A DNA stretch of 64,000 nucleotides, taken from positions 1 to 64,000 of the forward strand of contig NZ_MWPH01000004.1 in NCBI RefSeq assembly GCF_002177135.1. Direction: 5' to 3'. A program made the position numbers and the translations under genes. The stretch comes from Natronolimnobius baerhuensis (GTDB lineage Archaea > Halobacteriota > Halobacteria > Halobacteriales > Natrialbaceae). Shown here in pieces: positions 55,501 to 63,861 of the stretch. The notes beneath the pieces were generated by a model. The model made no database searches. It was not told where the DNA came from and saw only the letters and a list, made by a program, of their open reading frames with translations. The stretch's first letter is position 1. Every line of letters starts with the position of its first letter.

Positions 55501-56121
55501 ATGACCGACTCCGATGACCGAGCCGCCTCGCAGGACACACGCGAGGCGATCATGGAGGCCACGTTCCGTGCGTTGCGCACGCACGGCTATGCAGACCTTC
55601 GCATGCGCGACATCGGCGCAGAGATGGACCGCACCCGGCAGGTCATCCACTACCACTTCGACGGCAAGTACGACCTCATGTCCTCGTTTCTCGAGTATAT
55701 CATCGAACAGTACGAAGGCAGCGTCGAACTGGACGCAGATGCGGATCCCAGGACGGAACTCGACGCCCGAATCGATCAGTGCCTGTTCGGTCCCGAGTTC
55801 ACCGAGTTCACCCACTGGGACCGGATGAAGGTGTACCACGAACTCTATACGCATGCACAGAACGACGGCCAACACAGAGAGATTTTCGATGCCCACTACG
55901 ACCGAATCCGCGCCAGTATCGTTGAGGTCGTCGAGGACGGCATCGAACAGGGCGTCTTCCGTGACGTTGATGCCGAACGAATGGGCCAACTCATTACGGA
56001 CGTCATCCACGCTGCACGCGGCCGACGCATTTCCCTTGGCCACGAAGACGCCCCCGCCGAGGCGCGAACCGCCATCGATGAGTTCATTCTCGAGTCGCTC
56101 TATGCCGAACCCGGTGGTTAG
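55501..56121 (+). CDS. TetR-family transcriptional regulator
   Basis: 206 residues. N-terminal HTH: REAIMEATFRALRTHGYADL, then MRDIGAEMDRTRQVIHYHFD (recognition helix) and GKYDLMSSF. The rest is the helical ligand domain. The ATG at 55501 fits TATA at 55471-55478; the longer reading from 55384 crosses the promoter. Divergent from the amidohydrolase, with a shared palindrome, so likely its repressor. Confidence 0.88.
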   Translation: MTDSDDRAASQDTREAIMEATFRALRTHGYADLRMRDIGAEMDRTRQVIHYHFDGKYDLMSSFLEYIIEQYEGSVELDADADPRTELDARIDQCLFGPEFTEFTHWDRMKVYHELYTHAQNDGQHREIFDAHYDRIRASIVEVVEDGIEQGVFRDVDAERMGQLITDVIHAARGRRISLGHEDAPAEARTAIDEFILESLYAEPGG

Positions 56122-56175
56122 TAGCCACTGATACGGTCTGTTGTAACGATTTGAATAGCAAGCGAGCGAAATAGC

Positions 56176-56568
56176 TTATTCGTCGCTGGACGCCTCGGAC
56201 AGAAGGATAATCGCGCCGCCAATGAGTGCCAGATTCTTACAGAAGTTAATCTTGTTCGCGTTGCGCTCTTTGCCCTCCATATTCCAAAAGTCATGAATTT
56301 TCGGCGTCGTGCCGAGGAAAAACACGATGAGCCCGATGGCAGATGCTCGAGGATACTTCCACAATAGTATCCCGATGTTCGCGACGAGCAACAGCGCGGT
56401 GGCCGCTGGAACCATGATCTCGGGCAGGGGAACGCCCTTCGACTCGGCGACCTCAACGCGCTTGTCGTTGCTTTTGAATCCGTCGACCGCCATATACGCT
56501 AACACGCCGCTGTAGAGTGCTCGTCCGAGCAGCGACGGTGGCTCACTGGTTGGGGGCTCGGCAGTCAT
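56176..56568 (-). CDS. DoxX-like membrane protein
   Basis: 130 residues with four hydrophobic helices (GRALYSGVLAYMAVDG, IMVPAATALLLVANIGILLW, IGLIVFFLGTTPKIHDFW, NLALIGGAIILL). The HDFWNMEG...NKINFCKNLALIGG segment is the DoxX-family signature. Role in haloarchaea unclear. Confidence 0.8.
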   Translation of the reverse strand: MTAEPPTSEPPSLLGRALYSGVLAYMAVDGFKSNDKRVEVAESKGVPLPEIMVPAATALLLVANIGILLWKYPRASAIGLIVFFLGTTPKIHDFWNMEGKERNANKINFCKNLALIGGAIILLSEASSDE

Positions 56569-56726
56569 CGATGCTCACACGCGCTGTGGCGTTTCTGAGT
56601 GTGCTGTGGTGCCATCGTACGTCATACACTCATGCTGAGTGCATATATGTGTACCGGGGACTCGACTCCCGTCGGCACGTTTCGTCATGAAACTCACTGC
56701 AGCCTCGAGCGAACTCGCCGACCGCA

Positions 56727-57770
56727 CTAGACAACTGCGAGCCGACTGACGTTTGCGTCGATGCGCCCGACGGTTTCGTACTCGCCGTCGCGTCGTCGCA
56801 TGAGTCGGCCCGTCACGTCGTCGCGCTGGTCTGGCACGTCGAATAAGCCGGAGCCACAGAGGACGTCGCCGTCGTGGACGGCCCACGTCTCGATCACTTC
56901 GTGTGGTTCTCCGGGATAGGAGACTCGCTCGAAGTCCCGACCGAAGTTCGTGGATTCGAACAGCGCGGTCTCGTGTTCGTCGTTGACCCACGCAGGCGGT
57001 GCCTCCTCGCCACCACAGAAAAAGACCGTCCCGTCGTGGACAAACACGCGGCGGATGTACGAGAAGTCATTCCCCGTATCGATTCGGGTCCAGGAGTCAC
57101 CCGCGTCGGTCGTCCGGTACAGCCCGCCCTCGCCGACGGCGTGTCCAAGGCCGAGATTCTCGAGGTTGTGATCGAGATAGCCCGTTGTGGCCAGCCAGAC
57201 GTCAGCCGAGATGGGGAGGATCTGGTGAATGTCGTCGATGATCGTGTCGCGGCGGTCCAGCCACGTCTGTCCGCCGTCGTTGCTGAGGTGAATCCCACCC
57301 GCTTCGACACCCGCGATAAGCCGATCCGGGCGACCCGGCACGGCCTCGAGTGCGCGCAGTCGGGCGTAGTGGGGATCGATTGGCGATTCCCAGTGCCCTC
57401 TCGAGGGTAGTTCTCTGAATCCCTTGAGTTCGCTCCATGTCTCGCCGTCGTCGACCGAGCGGTAGATGTAGGGATCGTTCGTCCCCGCATACAGCGCGCC
57501 GTCCGCCGTCGCGAGAATCGACCAGACCTCGCTCTCGCCGGCGTGCCAGAACCGATCTCCGAGTGGCACCTCGAGGTCGTCCCAACTCTTGCCCCCGTCT
57601 CTCGAGCGGTAGGCCCCACTCGAGGAGGCGACAAACACGCCCTCGGTGTGATCGAACGTCCGCGCTGCCGTGACGACGCCACAGTCGAGAACCTGCTCGG
57701 GGTCGTCGTCCTCGAAGGGGACGTCTTCGACGCGGTACAGGCCGTCATCTGTGCCAATGAGCACTGCCAT
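56727..57770 (-). CDS. BNR/sortilin-like beta-propeller protein
   Basis: 347 residues without signal peptide. BNR Asp-box repeats are seen: SRDGGKSWDDL, SVDDGETWSEL, SNDGGQTWLDR, TTDAGDSWTRI and a degenerate STNFGRDFERV. The fold should be a propeller as in Ycf48 or exo-sialidases, but no catalytic residue set is recognised. Divergent from the TatD-like gene. Confidence 0.75.
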   Translation of the reverse strand: MAVLIGTDDGLYRVEDVPFEDDDPEQVLDCGVVTAARTFDHTEGVFVASSSGAYRSRDGGKSWDDLEVPLGDRFWHAGESEVWSILATADGALYAGTNDPYIYRSVDDGETWSELKGFRELPSRGHWESPIDPHYARLRALEAVPGRPDRLIAGVEAGGIHLSNDGGQTWLDRRDTIIDDIHQILPISADVWLATTGYLDHNLENLGLGHAVGEGGLYRTTDAGDSWTRIDTGNDFSYIRRVFVHDGTVFFCGGEEAPPAWVNDEHETALFESTNFGRDFERVSYPGEPHEVIETWAVHDGDVLCGSGLFDVPDQRDDVTGRLMRRRDGEYETVGRIDANVSRLAVV

Positions 57771-57947
57771 AGCTGGTATGTAATCACGACCTGCAATAAA
57801 CGTTCGTGATGGATACCTCGCGGCAGCGACCTCTCTGGCGATGTATAGCCGTATGTCAGCGTGAATTCAGAGGAAGTACAGTAAAACGCTAAGTGTGTGT
57901 CGCTCAAATATCGTGATCGACGACGACATCCCGTACACCACATCACC

Positions 57948-58949
57948 ATGGACTCGAGCTATCCGACGAAACGGCCGACCGATGCAACGTACGTCGACGA
58001 CGACTTCGAACCGCCGACGGAACTCCTCAATCTTCCCTGGATCGACATTCACAACCACGCACACACGCTTTCGTGGGAGGACCGCGAGCGATACGCCCTC
58101 TCGGGCTGTGAGGGCATGGTCATGGTCTCGTCGGGCTATCACTGGACGCCGTACAAACCAGTCCGCGCGGACGACGTGCGGTTCCTGTGGGACGATGCGA
58201 TCAATCGACGGGCGGCAATCGAACGCAACCACTTCTTCGAGGCAAACCTCGGTCTCGGCGTTCACACGGGCGTCCGCATCGAAAACCCCGACGAGTTACT
58301 CGAGGCGATGGCCGACTACTGCGCCCTCGAGGAAGTCGTCGCAATCGGCGAGACGGGTGTCACCCCATCCCAGCACGTCGAACGATGGGGACTCGACGAG
58401 CAGCGAGCAATCGTCGAAACGCAGATGGAACTTGCGGACGCACACGATTTGCCCGTTCTCCTCCACACGCCGAATCTATCAGCCGATACGAAACGATCCT
58501 ACCGACCGGAGGTCCACACGCCAGGCTACGAGAAAAACAGCGGTCTCGGTCAGAAACCAGTGATCGAGGGCGACAATCCTGAACTCGAGGCGGTGAAAAT
58601 CGACGTCGAGGCCGCGCGCGATGCCGGACTGGACGAGGAGCAGGTCGTTGCTTCGCACGCGGATCCGAACAACACCGCGTATCTGATGGAGGAAACCGAC
58701 TGCTATCTCAGCTTTACCATCGGGCACTCGTGGCTGGTCGGCGTCACCGCCGCAGACGTCGCCGACGCAATCGACGAGTACGGCCCGGAGCGCATTATGA
58801 TCGATACCGACTGTGCGAACGTCCTTCGAACGGACCCATTCGCGCTCAAACGAGCGATCTTCGAACTGTACCGCTACGGCATCGATCCCGTGGACATTCG
58901 ACAGGTCGTCGTCGAGAATCCACGAGACGTGTTCGACTTCAGTGCGTAA
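57948..58949 (+). CDS. TatD-like metal-dependent hydrolase
   Basis: 333 residues of the amidohydrolase superfamily, TatD group. Metal residues: HNHAH near the N terminus, Glu in VVAIGETGVTPS, His in PVLLHTPNL, His in VVASHADPN, Asp in RIMIDTDCAN. TatD proteins include Mg-dependent DNases; the longer size hints at another hydrolase. The ATG at 57948 is preferred to an upstream 57897 start. Convergent with the FAA hydrolase by 21 nt. Confidence 0.8.
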   Translation: MDSSYPTKRPTDATYVDDDFEPPTELLNLPWIDIHNHAHTLSWEDRERYALSGCEGMVMVSSGYHWTPYKPVRADDVRFLWDDAINRRAAIERNHFFEANLGLGVHTGVRIENPDELLEAMADYCALEEVVAIGETGVTPSQHVERWGLDEQRAIVETQMELADAHDLPVLLHTPNLSADTKRSYRPEVHTPGYEKNSGLGQKPVIEGDNPELEAVKIDVEAARDAGLDEEQVVASHADPNNTAYLMEETDCYLSFTIGHSWLVGVTAADVADAIDEYGPERIMIDTDCANVLRTDPFALKRAIFELYRYGIDPVDIRQVVVENPRDVFDFSA

Positions 58950-58970
58950 GCGGCGATTCGACTTTCGCCC

Positions 58971-59858
58971 TTACTCGAACGCACAGTCGTTCGTCAGTTC
59001 ACCCAGTTCTTCGACGCCAATCGTCACGCTGTCGCCATCCTCGAGTAAGACCGGTGGTTCGCGGTAGACACCGACGCCCGGTGGCGTTCCCGTAAAGAGG
59101 AGGTCACCCGGCTCGAGCGTGAACGCCTGGCTACAGAACGAGACCAGTTCGTCGATGCCGAAGATGAAGTTCGCCGTCGTCGACTCCTGGAGTCGCTCGC
59201 CGTTGACGTCGGCCCAGATCTCGAGGTCGTGTGGGTCCTCAACCTCGTCGGCCGTGACGAGTTCCGGACCAATCGGTGCGAATCCGTCGAGGCTCTTGCC
59301 GCGGACCCACTGCCCGTCGCCGTGTTGCAGGTCTCGAGCGGAGACGTCATTGCCGACGAGATAGCCCGCGACGTGGTCGAACGCGTCTTCTGGTTCGACT
59401 CGTCGCGCTTCCTCGCCAATCACGACGACCAGTTCGGCCTCGTAATCGACCTTTTCAGTGAGGTCGGGGTCCCACGAGATCGTGCCGTCGGGATCGTTCA
59501 CCGTCGTCGGGAACTTCGAGAAGAGGACGGGTTCGTCGGGAATCGGATTGTCACCCTCCTCGGCGTGATCTCGGTAGTTGAGTCCGACACAGACGACTTT
59601 GCCGGGATCGTCGACTGGCGCGTGTCGGGTGACGTCGTCGGCGTCGTAGACGCCGGTGCCGGTCTCCTGGGCGTACTCGAGGGCCAGTTCGGCCTTGCGC
59701 TGCCACTGCCACGTCGCGAGGAACTCGCTGCTCGAGCGTGGAATCTCGAGGCCGGCCTCGCTGCCGGCTTCCGAGAGGTTGATGATGGTGTCGTCGTCGG
59801 TTGGGACGCCACACCAGGACTGTTCCGCCGTCGTCGTGCTGTATTGGCCAAGTCGCAT
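58971..59858 (-). CDS. Fumarylacetoacetate hydrolase (FAA) family protein
   Basis: 295 residues. The catalytic core: VVCVGLNYRDHAEE, ILFSKFP-like VLFSKFPTTV, metal EAE in DYEAELVVVIG, GNDVSARDLQ, KSLDGFAPIGPELV and LFTGTPPGVG. Members cleave acylpyruvates, decarboxylate oxaloacetate, or open catechol meta-cleavage products. Lies between a TatD-like gene and a DUF35/CoA-transferase pair that may share a pathway. Confidence 0.88.
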   Translation of the reverse strand: MRLGQYSTTTAEQSWCGVPTDDDTIINLSEAGSEAGLEIPRSSSEFLATWQWQRKAELALEYAQETGTGVYDADDVTRHAPVDDPGKVVCVGLNYRDHAEEGDNPIPDEPVLFSKFPTTVNDPDGTISWDPDLTEKVDYEAELVVVIGEEARRVEPEDAFDHVAGYLVGNDVSARDLQHGDGQWVRGKSLDGFAPIGPELVTADEVEDPHDLEIWADVNGERLQESTTANFIFGIDELVSFCSQAFTLEPGDLLFTGTPPGVGVYREPPVLLEDGDSVTIGVEELGELTNDCAFE

Positions 59859-59936
59859 TGTGTGTGTTGTCGGGTGATCGCTGTTGCGTTCGGTTGTGCG
59901 TCACTGTACTGTTTCCCTATGGAGACAAAAGTGTAC

Positions 59937-60158
59937 TCACTCGACCGGCCGCAGTCGGGGCACATCTTTGAGTTCTCCGTCCCGGAGTCGGTAGGAGCCT
60001 GCAAAGGTGACCGTCTCCCCGACTGATACCGGGTCGTTGGTGACCTGTGCGATCACCTGCACGCCGTCGTCGAAGCGGACGAGTGCGATCCGATTCGGGC
60101 TGCGAACGTCGTCCGGCGATATGGATGCCCGTTTTGGGCGGCTACGAGTCGTCCTCAT
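59937..60158 (-). CDS. Truncated DUF35-type OB-fold protein
   Basis: 73 residues ending a DUF35 OB fold (IALVRFDDGVQVIAQVT, VGETVTFAGSYRLRDG, PRLRPVE). DUF35 acyl-CoA-associated proteins normally also have a zinc ribbon (four Cys) before this part; it is absent, and the start lies inside the CoA-transferase gene (17 nt overlap). It may be a shortened remnant translated by coupling. The usual partner is a thiolase-like protein, not seen here. Confidence 0.55.
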   Translation of the reverse strand: MRTTRSRPKRASISPDDVRSPNRIALVRFDDGVQVIAQVTNDPVSVGETVTFAGSYRLRDGELKDVPRLRPVE

Positions 60159-61362
60159 CACTCGAGCCGAAGGCGCCGGCGTCCTCGAGTTCGTCGAGTT
60201 CCGCCTCCGAATAGCCGCGCTCGCGGAACACCTCTCGATTGTGCTCGCCGAGCAGCGGCGGCGCCGACTCGAACCCACTCTCTGCGCCGTCGAACTTCAG
60301 CGGATGTTCGATCACCGGAATCGTGCCGAGTTCGGGATGTTCGATTTCGGTGACGGCCTCCCGCGACTCGATCTGGGGGTTCGTCAGCGCCTCTTCGACG
60401 CTGTAGACCGGCCCCGCGGGGACGCCACCTTCCTCGGCGATGATCTCGATCCACTCGTCAGTCGTCTTGTCTTCGAGCGTGGCTTCGATTTCAGCCTCGA
60501 GTTCCTCGAGGTGGTCGACGCGGTCGGCGTTCGTCTCAAAGCGCTCATCGGCCGGCAGATCCGGTCGCTCGAGCACCTCACAGAGCTCCATCCAGAGCTT
60601 TTCGTTCAGGATGCAGATGTTGATGTAGCTGTCTTTGGTCTCGAACGTCTGGTAGGGTGCGAGCACGGGATCTTTTGTCCCCATTCGCTTTGGTTCCCTG
60701 TCGGCGAAGACCTGTCCGGCCTGTTTGGTCAACCAGGGAAGCGTTGACTCGAGCATGCCGAGGTCGATGTACTCGCCCTCGCCGGTCTGTTCGCGCCGGT
60801 ACAGCGCCGTCATCGCACCGAAGCCGGCCCACATGGACGTGATGAGGTCAGTTACGGGGAGGCCAACTTTGACCGGCTGCCGATCCGCCTCGCCCGTGAC
60901 GCTCATGATACCGCTCATGCCCTGAATAAGCAGGTCGTAGCCGGAGCGTTCGCTCCAGGGGCCGGTCTGTCCAAATGCCGAGATGGCGAGATAGATGATG
61001 TCGTCGTTGTGGTCGGCAATCGTGTCGTAGCCGACACCCAGTCGCTCGGCCGTTCCCGGCCGGAAGTTCTGGATGAAGACATCTGCATCCGATGCGAGGT
61101 CGTACAGCGCTTCTTTTGCCTGCGGATTTTTCAGGTCGAGTTCGATGCTTTGCTTGCCGTAGTTGACCGTCCAGTAGTACGGCGATTCGCCGTCGATAAA
61201 CGGCGGGCCGGAGTGACGAATCGCATCGCCATATCCTGGTTGCTCGATTTTGATGACCTCTGCACCCTGATTCGCGAGCATCGCGGAGCAGAACCCGCCA
61301 GTTACGAACGTCGAGAGGTCGAGCACCGTTACGCCGTCGAGTATTTTCTTGTTGTCTGTCAT
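60142..61362 (-). CDS. CaiB/BaiF family III CoA-transferase, second copy
   Basis: 406 residues. Start ILDGVTVLDLSTFVTGGFCS, then GAEVIKIEQPGYGD, YGKQSIELDLK, IYLAISAFGQTGPWSERSGYD (active Asp in GYD) and IMSVTGEADRQPVKVG. It moves CoA between acids; substrate unknown. Its leftward end overlaps the truncated DUF35 gene. Divergent, 1.1 kb away, is an IclR gene with four palindromes, mirroring the CaiB/IclR pair at 15-17 kb. Confidence 0.9.
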   Translation of the reverse strand: MTDNKKILDGVTVLDLSTFVTGGFCSAMLANQGAEVIKIEQPGYGDAIRHSGPPFIDGESPYYWTVNYGKQSIELDLKNPQAKEALYDLASDADVFIQNFRPGTAERLGVGYDTIADHNDDIIYLAISAFGQTGPWSERSGYDLLIQGMSGIMSVTGEADRQPVKVGLPVTDLITSMWAGFGAMTALYRREQTGEGEYIDLGMLESTLPWLTKQAGQVFADREPKRMGTKDPVLAPYQTFETKDSYINICILNEKLWMELCEVLERPDLPADERFETNADRVDHLEELEAEIEATLEDKTTDEWIEIIAEEGGVPAGPVYSVEEALTNPQIESREAVTEIEHPELGTIPVIEHPLKFDGAESGFESAPPLLGEHNREVFRERGYSEAELDELEDAGAFGSSDEDDS

Positions 61363-61631
61363 ATGAGTGGATCTCGAGTGATGTCGTTTCGCGCCCGTGG
61401 ATCGAAGCGATGACCGTCGTGCGGGAGTCGGCTGCGGTCGTCTTGCCCATCTCGGTAGTCGAGTGCCGGCAGAGCCATTGCGACCGCAACACCGGACTGC
61501 GTTCTCGTCGACGGTCTTATTGCCCAGTCCATCTTCTGAACTGGCTCGTATACGATACTACGCTCGTCACAATGTAAACCTATCGCCGACTTGAGCCATG
61601 AACGCCGACAACACTCGCGGAAACAATCTGC

Positions 61632-61715
61632 GATAGTAACAACTGCAACGAGTGACACACTGATCGCCGATCCGTCTGGCGATCAGGTGTGCAGTGACGT
61701 GCAGTGGCTACTATA
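61632..61715 (+). repeat. Dispersed 84-bp palindromic repeat, copy 6
   Basis: GATAGTAACAACTGCAACG at the left, GCAGTGGCTACTATA at the right. The stem is CTGATCGCC/GGCGATCAG; relative to copies 4 and 7 both sides changed together at one pair. Confidence 0.88.
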
Positions 61716-61732
61716 TGTGACTTACTTATGGA

Positions 61733-61747
61733 TCCCGTATTTTGGAA
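61733..61747. promoter_or_regulatory. IclR-type palindrome, site 1
   Basis: TCCCGTATTTTGGAA, inverted relative to sites 2-4 (reverse complement TTCCAAAATACGGGA). A TATA-like CTTTTATC follows, but no gene is recognised behind it. Confidence 0.5.
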
Positions 61748-61820
61748 TAGCCCCTTTTATCGTTTCTACAGGCCTTTGACCGTATCTCTGAGCTAATTAC
61801 AGACTACTCATGTCGAATTA

Positions 61821-61837
61821 TCCCTCATAATACGGGA
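61821..61837. promoter_or_regulatory. IclR-type palindrome, site 2
   Basis: TCCCTCATAATACGGGA; as sites 3 and 4 but with two extra central bases. Confidence 0.5.
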
Positions 61838-61923
61838 GCAAGGTATTACAAACATACGAGTGTAATAATCATCTCTTATGGCGAGTATTCCGTTTCTGAG
61901 CCTGTTCGTGCCGGGGTTTTCCA

Positions 61924-61938
61924 TCCCATAATACGGGA
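61924..61938. promoter_or_regulatory. IclR-type palindrome, site 3
   Basis: TCCCATAATACGGGA, near-perfect inverted repeat of TCCC/GGGA with AT core. Confidence 0.55.
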
Positions 61939-62277
61939 CTAGTGATTTACAATAGCATATGGGTAAAGTGAGCCATCACTCTTGAGTCGAATTTCTCGAT
62001 TTTGGTGTTCATGCAGCAACTGGACCTGACAGTTCTGGTGACTGTGATTGGCTACTCGAGCGTTCGATTCTGTCATTCGAATTGAGTAATAGCGAATTAC
62101 TGGTGTTGCATCGTTCACCGTGCATTGAGACGCTGCCTTTCTGTAATCCGTTCTTGGACCACGGTAACATAGAATTTCGCTGGATGGGAGTCTCTCGAGA
62201 CACTCCTCTCATGACTATCGAAACTGAGAGGGTCGACAAATAGGGAAAGCGCAGTAGTAGTGAGGGTCACTGGTTGG

Positions 62278-62361
62278 TATAGTAACAACTGCAACTAGTT
62301 ACACACTGATCGCACAGCTGTCGTGCGATCAGGTGTGTATTGACTGACAGTGGCTACTATA
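62278..62361 (+). repeat. Dispersed 84-bp palindromic repeat, copy 7 (closest to consensus)
   Basis: TATAGTAACAACTGCAACT at the left, ACAGTGGCTACTATA at the right. The stem CTGATCGCAC/GTGCGATCAG has a 7-nt loop, and outer CACA/TGTG pairs extend it past a single bulged G. Confidence 0.9.
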
Positions 62362-62439
62362 GTGTGTTTGTGGCTGCCCAGTCGGTGTCCGCCCGCTACG
62401 TCCGACAGACTAAGCCAGCGCGACCACCGCTGATCGCAA

Positions 62440-62454
62440 TCCGAATATACGGGA
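62440..62454. promoter_or_regulatory. IclR-type palindrome, site 4, next to the TATA box
   Basis: TCCGAATATACGGGA abuts TTTATT (62455-62460), the likely TATA box ~27 bp before the leaderless ATG at 62484. The position matches that of the palindrome in the other iclR promoter (16594-16612). Confidence 0.6.
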
Positions 62455-62483
62455 TTTATTGTCTCTGAGTGCTATGTCCATCC

Positions 62484-63251
62484 ATGGCAAATCAGATCGG
62501 ATCGACGGTCAAAACGACGGAGACGTCGTTCGAGATCGTTCGAACCATCCGTGATCGTGGTGGCGCGACAATCGAGGACCTCTCGAGGCAGCTCGGACTC
62601 TCTGAAAGCACAGTTCATCGCCATCTCGTCACCCTTCGCAACCACAACTACGTCGTACAGGAGGGTGATCAGTACCAGATTGGCCTCGGTTTTCTCACGA
62701 TGGGTGGCTATGCCCAGCGACAGGTGACAGCCTATCCAAAAATTAAGGAGAAAGTCGACGAGTTGGCGGCCGAAACCGGGGAGCGCGCCCAGTTCATCGT
62801 CGAAGAACACGGCCAGCGTGTCTATCTCTACACTGACGTTGGCGAAAGTGCAGTCCAGACTGGTGCCCACGTCGGCAAACGAGGTGCAATTCACACCAGC
62901 GCGGCGGGCAAGGCAATCCTCGCGAATCTGCCGGACGACCGCATTGATACCATCATCGCTGAACACGGTCTCTCGGAAGGTACCACCGACAGTATCTCAA
63001 GCAGAGCCGATCTCTATGACGAGTTAGAAACAATCCGAGAGCAGGGATACGCGTTCAACCAACAGGAGACCACGGAAGGTGTCAACGCTGTCGGTGCCGC
63101 AGTCCTCGATTCTGACGGCACAGTCATCGGCTCGCTGAGTGTCTCCGGGCCAGCAAATCGAATCAAAGACGACTGGCTCACCGAGGAACTCCTCGAGCAG
63201 GTACTCGGTGCGGTGAACGAACTGGAACTCGATATCAAACACGCCGTCTAA
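62484..63251 (+). CDS. IclR-family transcriptional regulator, second copy
   Basis: About 255 residues. Winged helix: VKTTETSFEIVRTIRDR, then GLSESTVHRHLVTLRNHNYV. The effector domain has HTSAAGKAILANLPDDR and AVGAAVLDSDGTVIGSLSVSG. Start at 62484 (MANQIGST) is set by TATA at 62455-62460; an out-of-frame ATG at 62474 is ignored. Likely controls itself and the divergent CoA-transferase through the four palindromes. Its stop directly abuts the stop of the next, convergent gene. Confidence 0.88.
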   Translation: MANQIGSTVKTTETSFEIVRTIRDRGGATIEDLSRQLGLSESTVHRHLVTLRNHNYVVQEGDQYQIGLGFLTMGGYAQRQVTAYPKIKEKVDELAAETGERAQFIVEEHGQRVYLYTDVGESAVQTGAHVGKRGAIHTSAAGKAILANLPDDRIDTIIAEHGLSEGTTDSISSRADLYDELETIREQGYAFNQQETTEGVNAVGAAVLDSDGTVIGSLSVSGPANRIKDDWLTEELLEQVLGAVNELELDIKHAV

Positions 63252-63695
63252 TCACTCGGGGACGCTTTTTCGCCCTGTCAGTTGGTCAGGATCGAGGCGA
63301 AAGTCGTGAAACTCGATTTCGTCTCGCGGCCGGTCGAAGATGTCGACCGTCGGAATACTAACTGCCCACATCCCCTGAACAGCTACTGACTCGGGATGTG
63401 CAGTGGCTAACTCCTCGAGCGTCCCCGTCGCGATGACACTTCGCCAGCCGTCGGCGGTTTCACTGTAGGTAACGAACGAAACCGGATTCTCGAGGAGATC
63501 CTCTTTGGACGAGCCTGGTGGAAACGAGAGCCGAAAGTAGAAGCACTCATCTGCGTTGTAATAGCCATACGAGACTGGCAGTGATGCGGGTGGCTCGTCG
63601 CTGGTCGTCGCGAACGAGAGGACACCCGTCCCACCCGTTCCCAGGAATTCGGTCCGTTCATTCCCAGCGAGCGTCGTCCATCGGAGTCCGTTCAT
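63252..63695 (-). CDS. Pyridoxamine 5'-phosphate oxidase-like FMN-binding protein
   Basis: 147 residues, the size of haloarchaeal split-barrel flavin proteins. Typical N-terminal strands: GTGGTGVLSFATTSDEPPAS, PVSYGYYNADECFYFRLSF, then NPVSFVTYSE and WRSVIATGTLEELA. It probably binds FMN or F420; enzymatic role unknown. Convergent, stop to stop, with the iclR gene. Confidence 0.85.
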   Translation of the reverse strand: MNGLRWTTLAGNERTEFLGTGGTGVLSFATTSDEPPASLPVSYGYYNADECFYFRLSFPPGSSKEDLLENPVSFVTYSETADGWRSVIATGTLEELATAHPESVAVQGMWAVSIPTVDIFDRPRDEIEFHDFRLDPDQLTGRKSVPE

Positions 63696-63861
63696 GGGTA
63701 TCCGTACAACTGCGACGACGAAAAATCCCCCTTGTGAGTTGTGGGGCTATGGCTCGGTAGAACGGTCGGCCGTTAATGACGACTGTATATGTATAAAATA
63801 ATGGTGGTTAAGATTCAGAGGTTGTTTCCAATTCAATAATACGATGTGAAGTATCACCGAT

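Larger units (their letters stand above)
61363..62483. other. Long CaiB-iclR divergent region with two repeats and four palindromes
   Basis: About 1.1 kb. It holds repeat copies 6 and 7, four TCCC...GGGA palindromes and no supported gene. A ~75-codon frame on the minus strand (62009-62239), with its neighbours in other frames, has protein-like fragments but no motif; it might be a decayed gene of unknown type. Confidence 0.5.

Noticed and set aside
62009-62239. 76-codon leftward frame as a transposase remnant
   Set aside because: Fragments in neighbouring frames look protein-like, but no transposase motif could be recognised; left as unassigned intergenic DNA.
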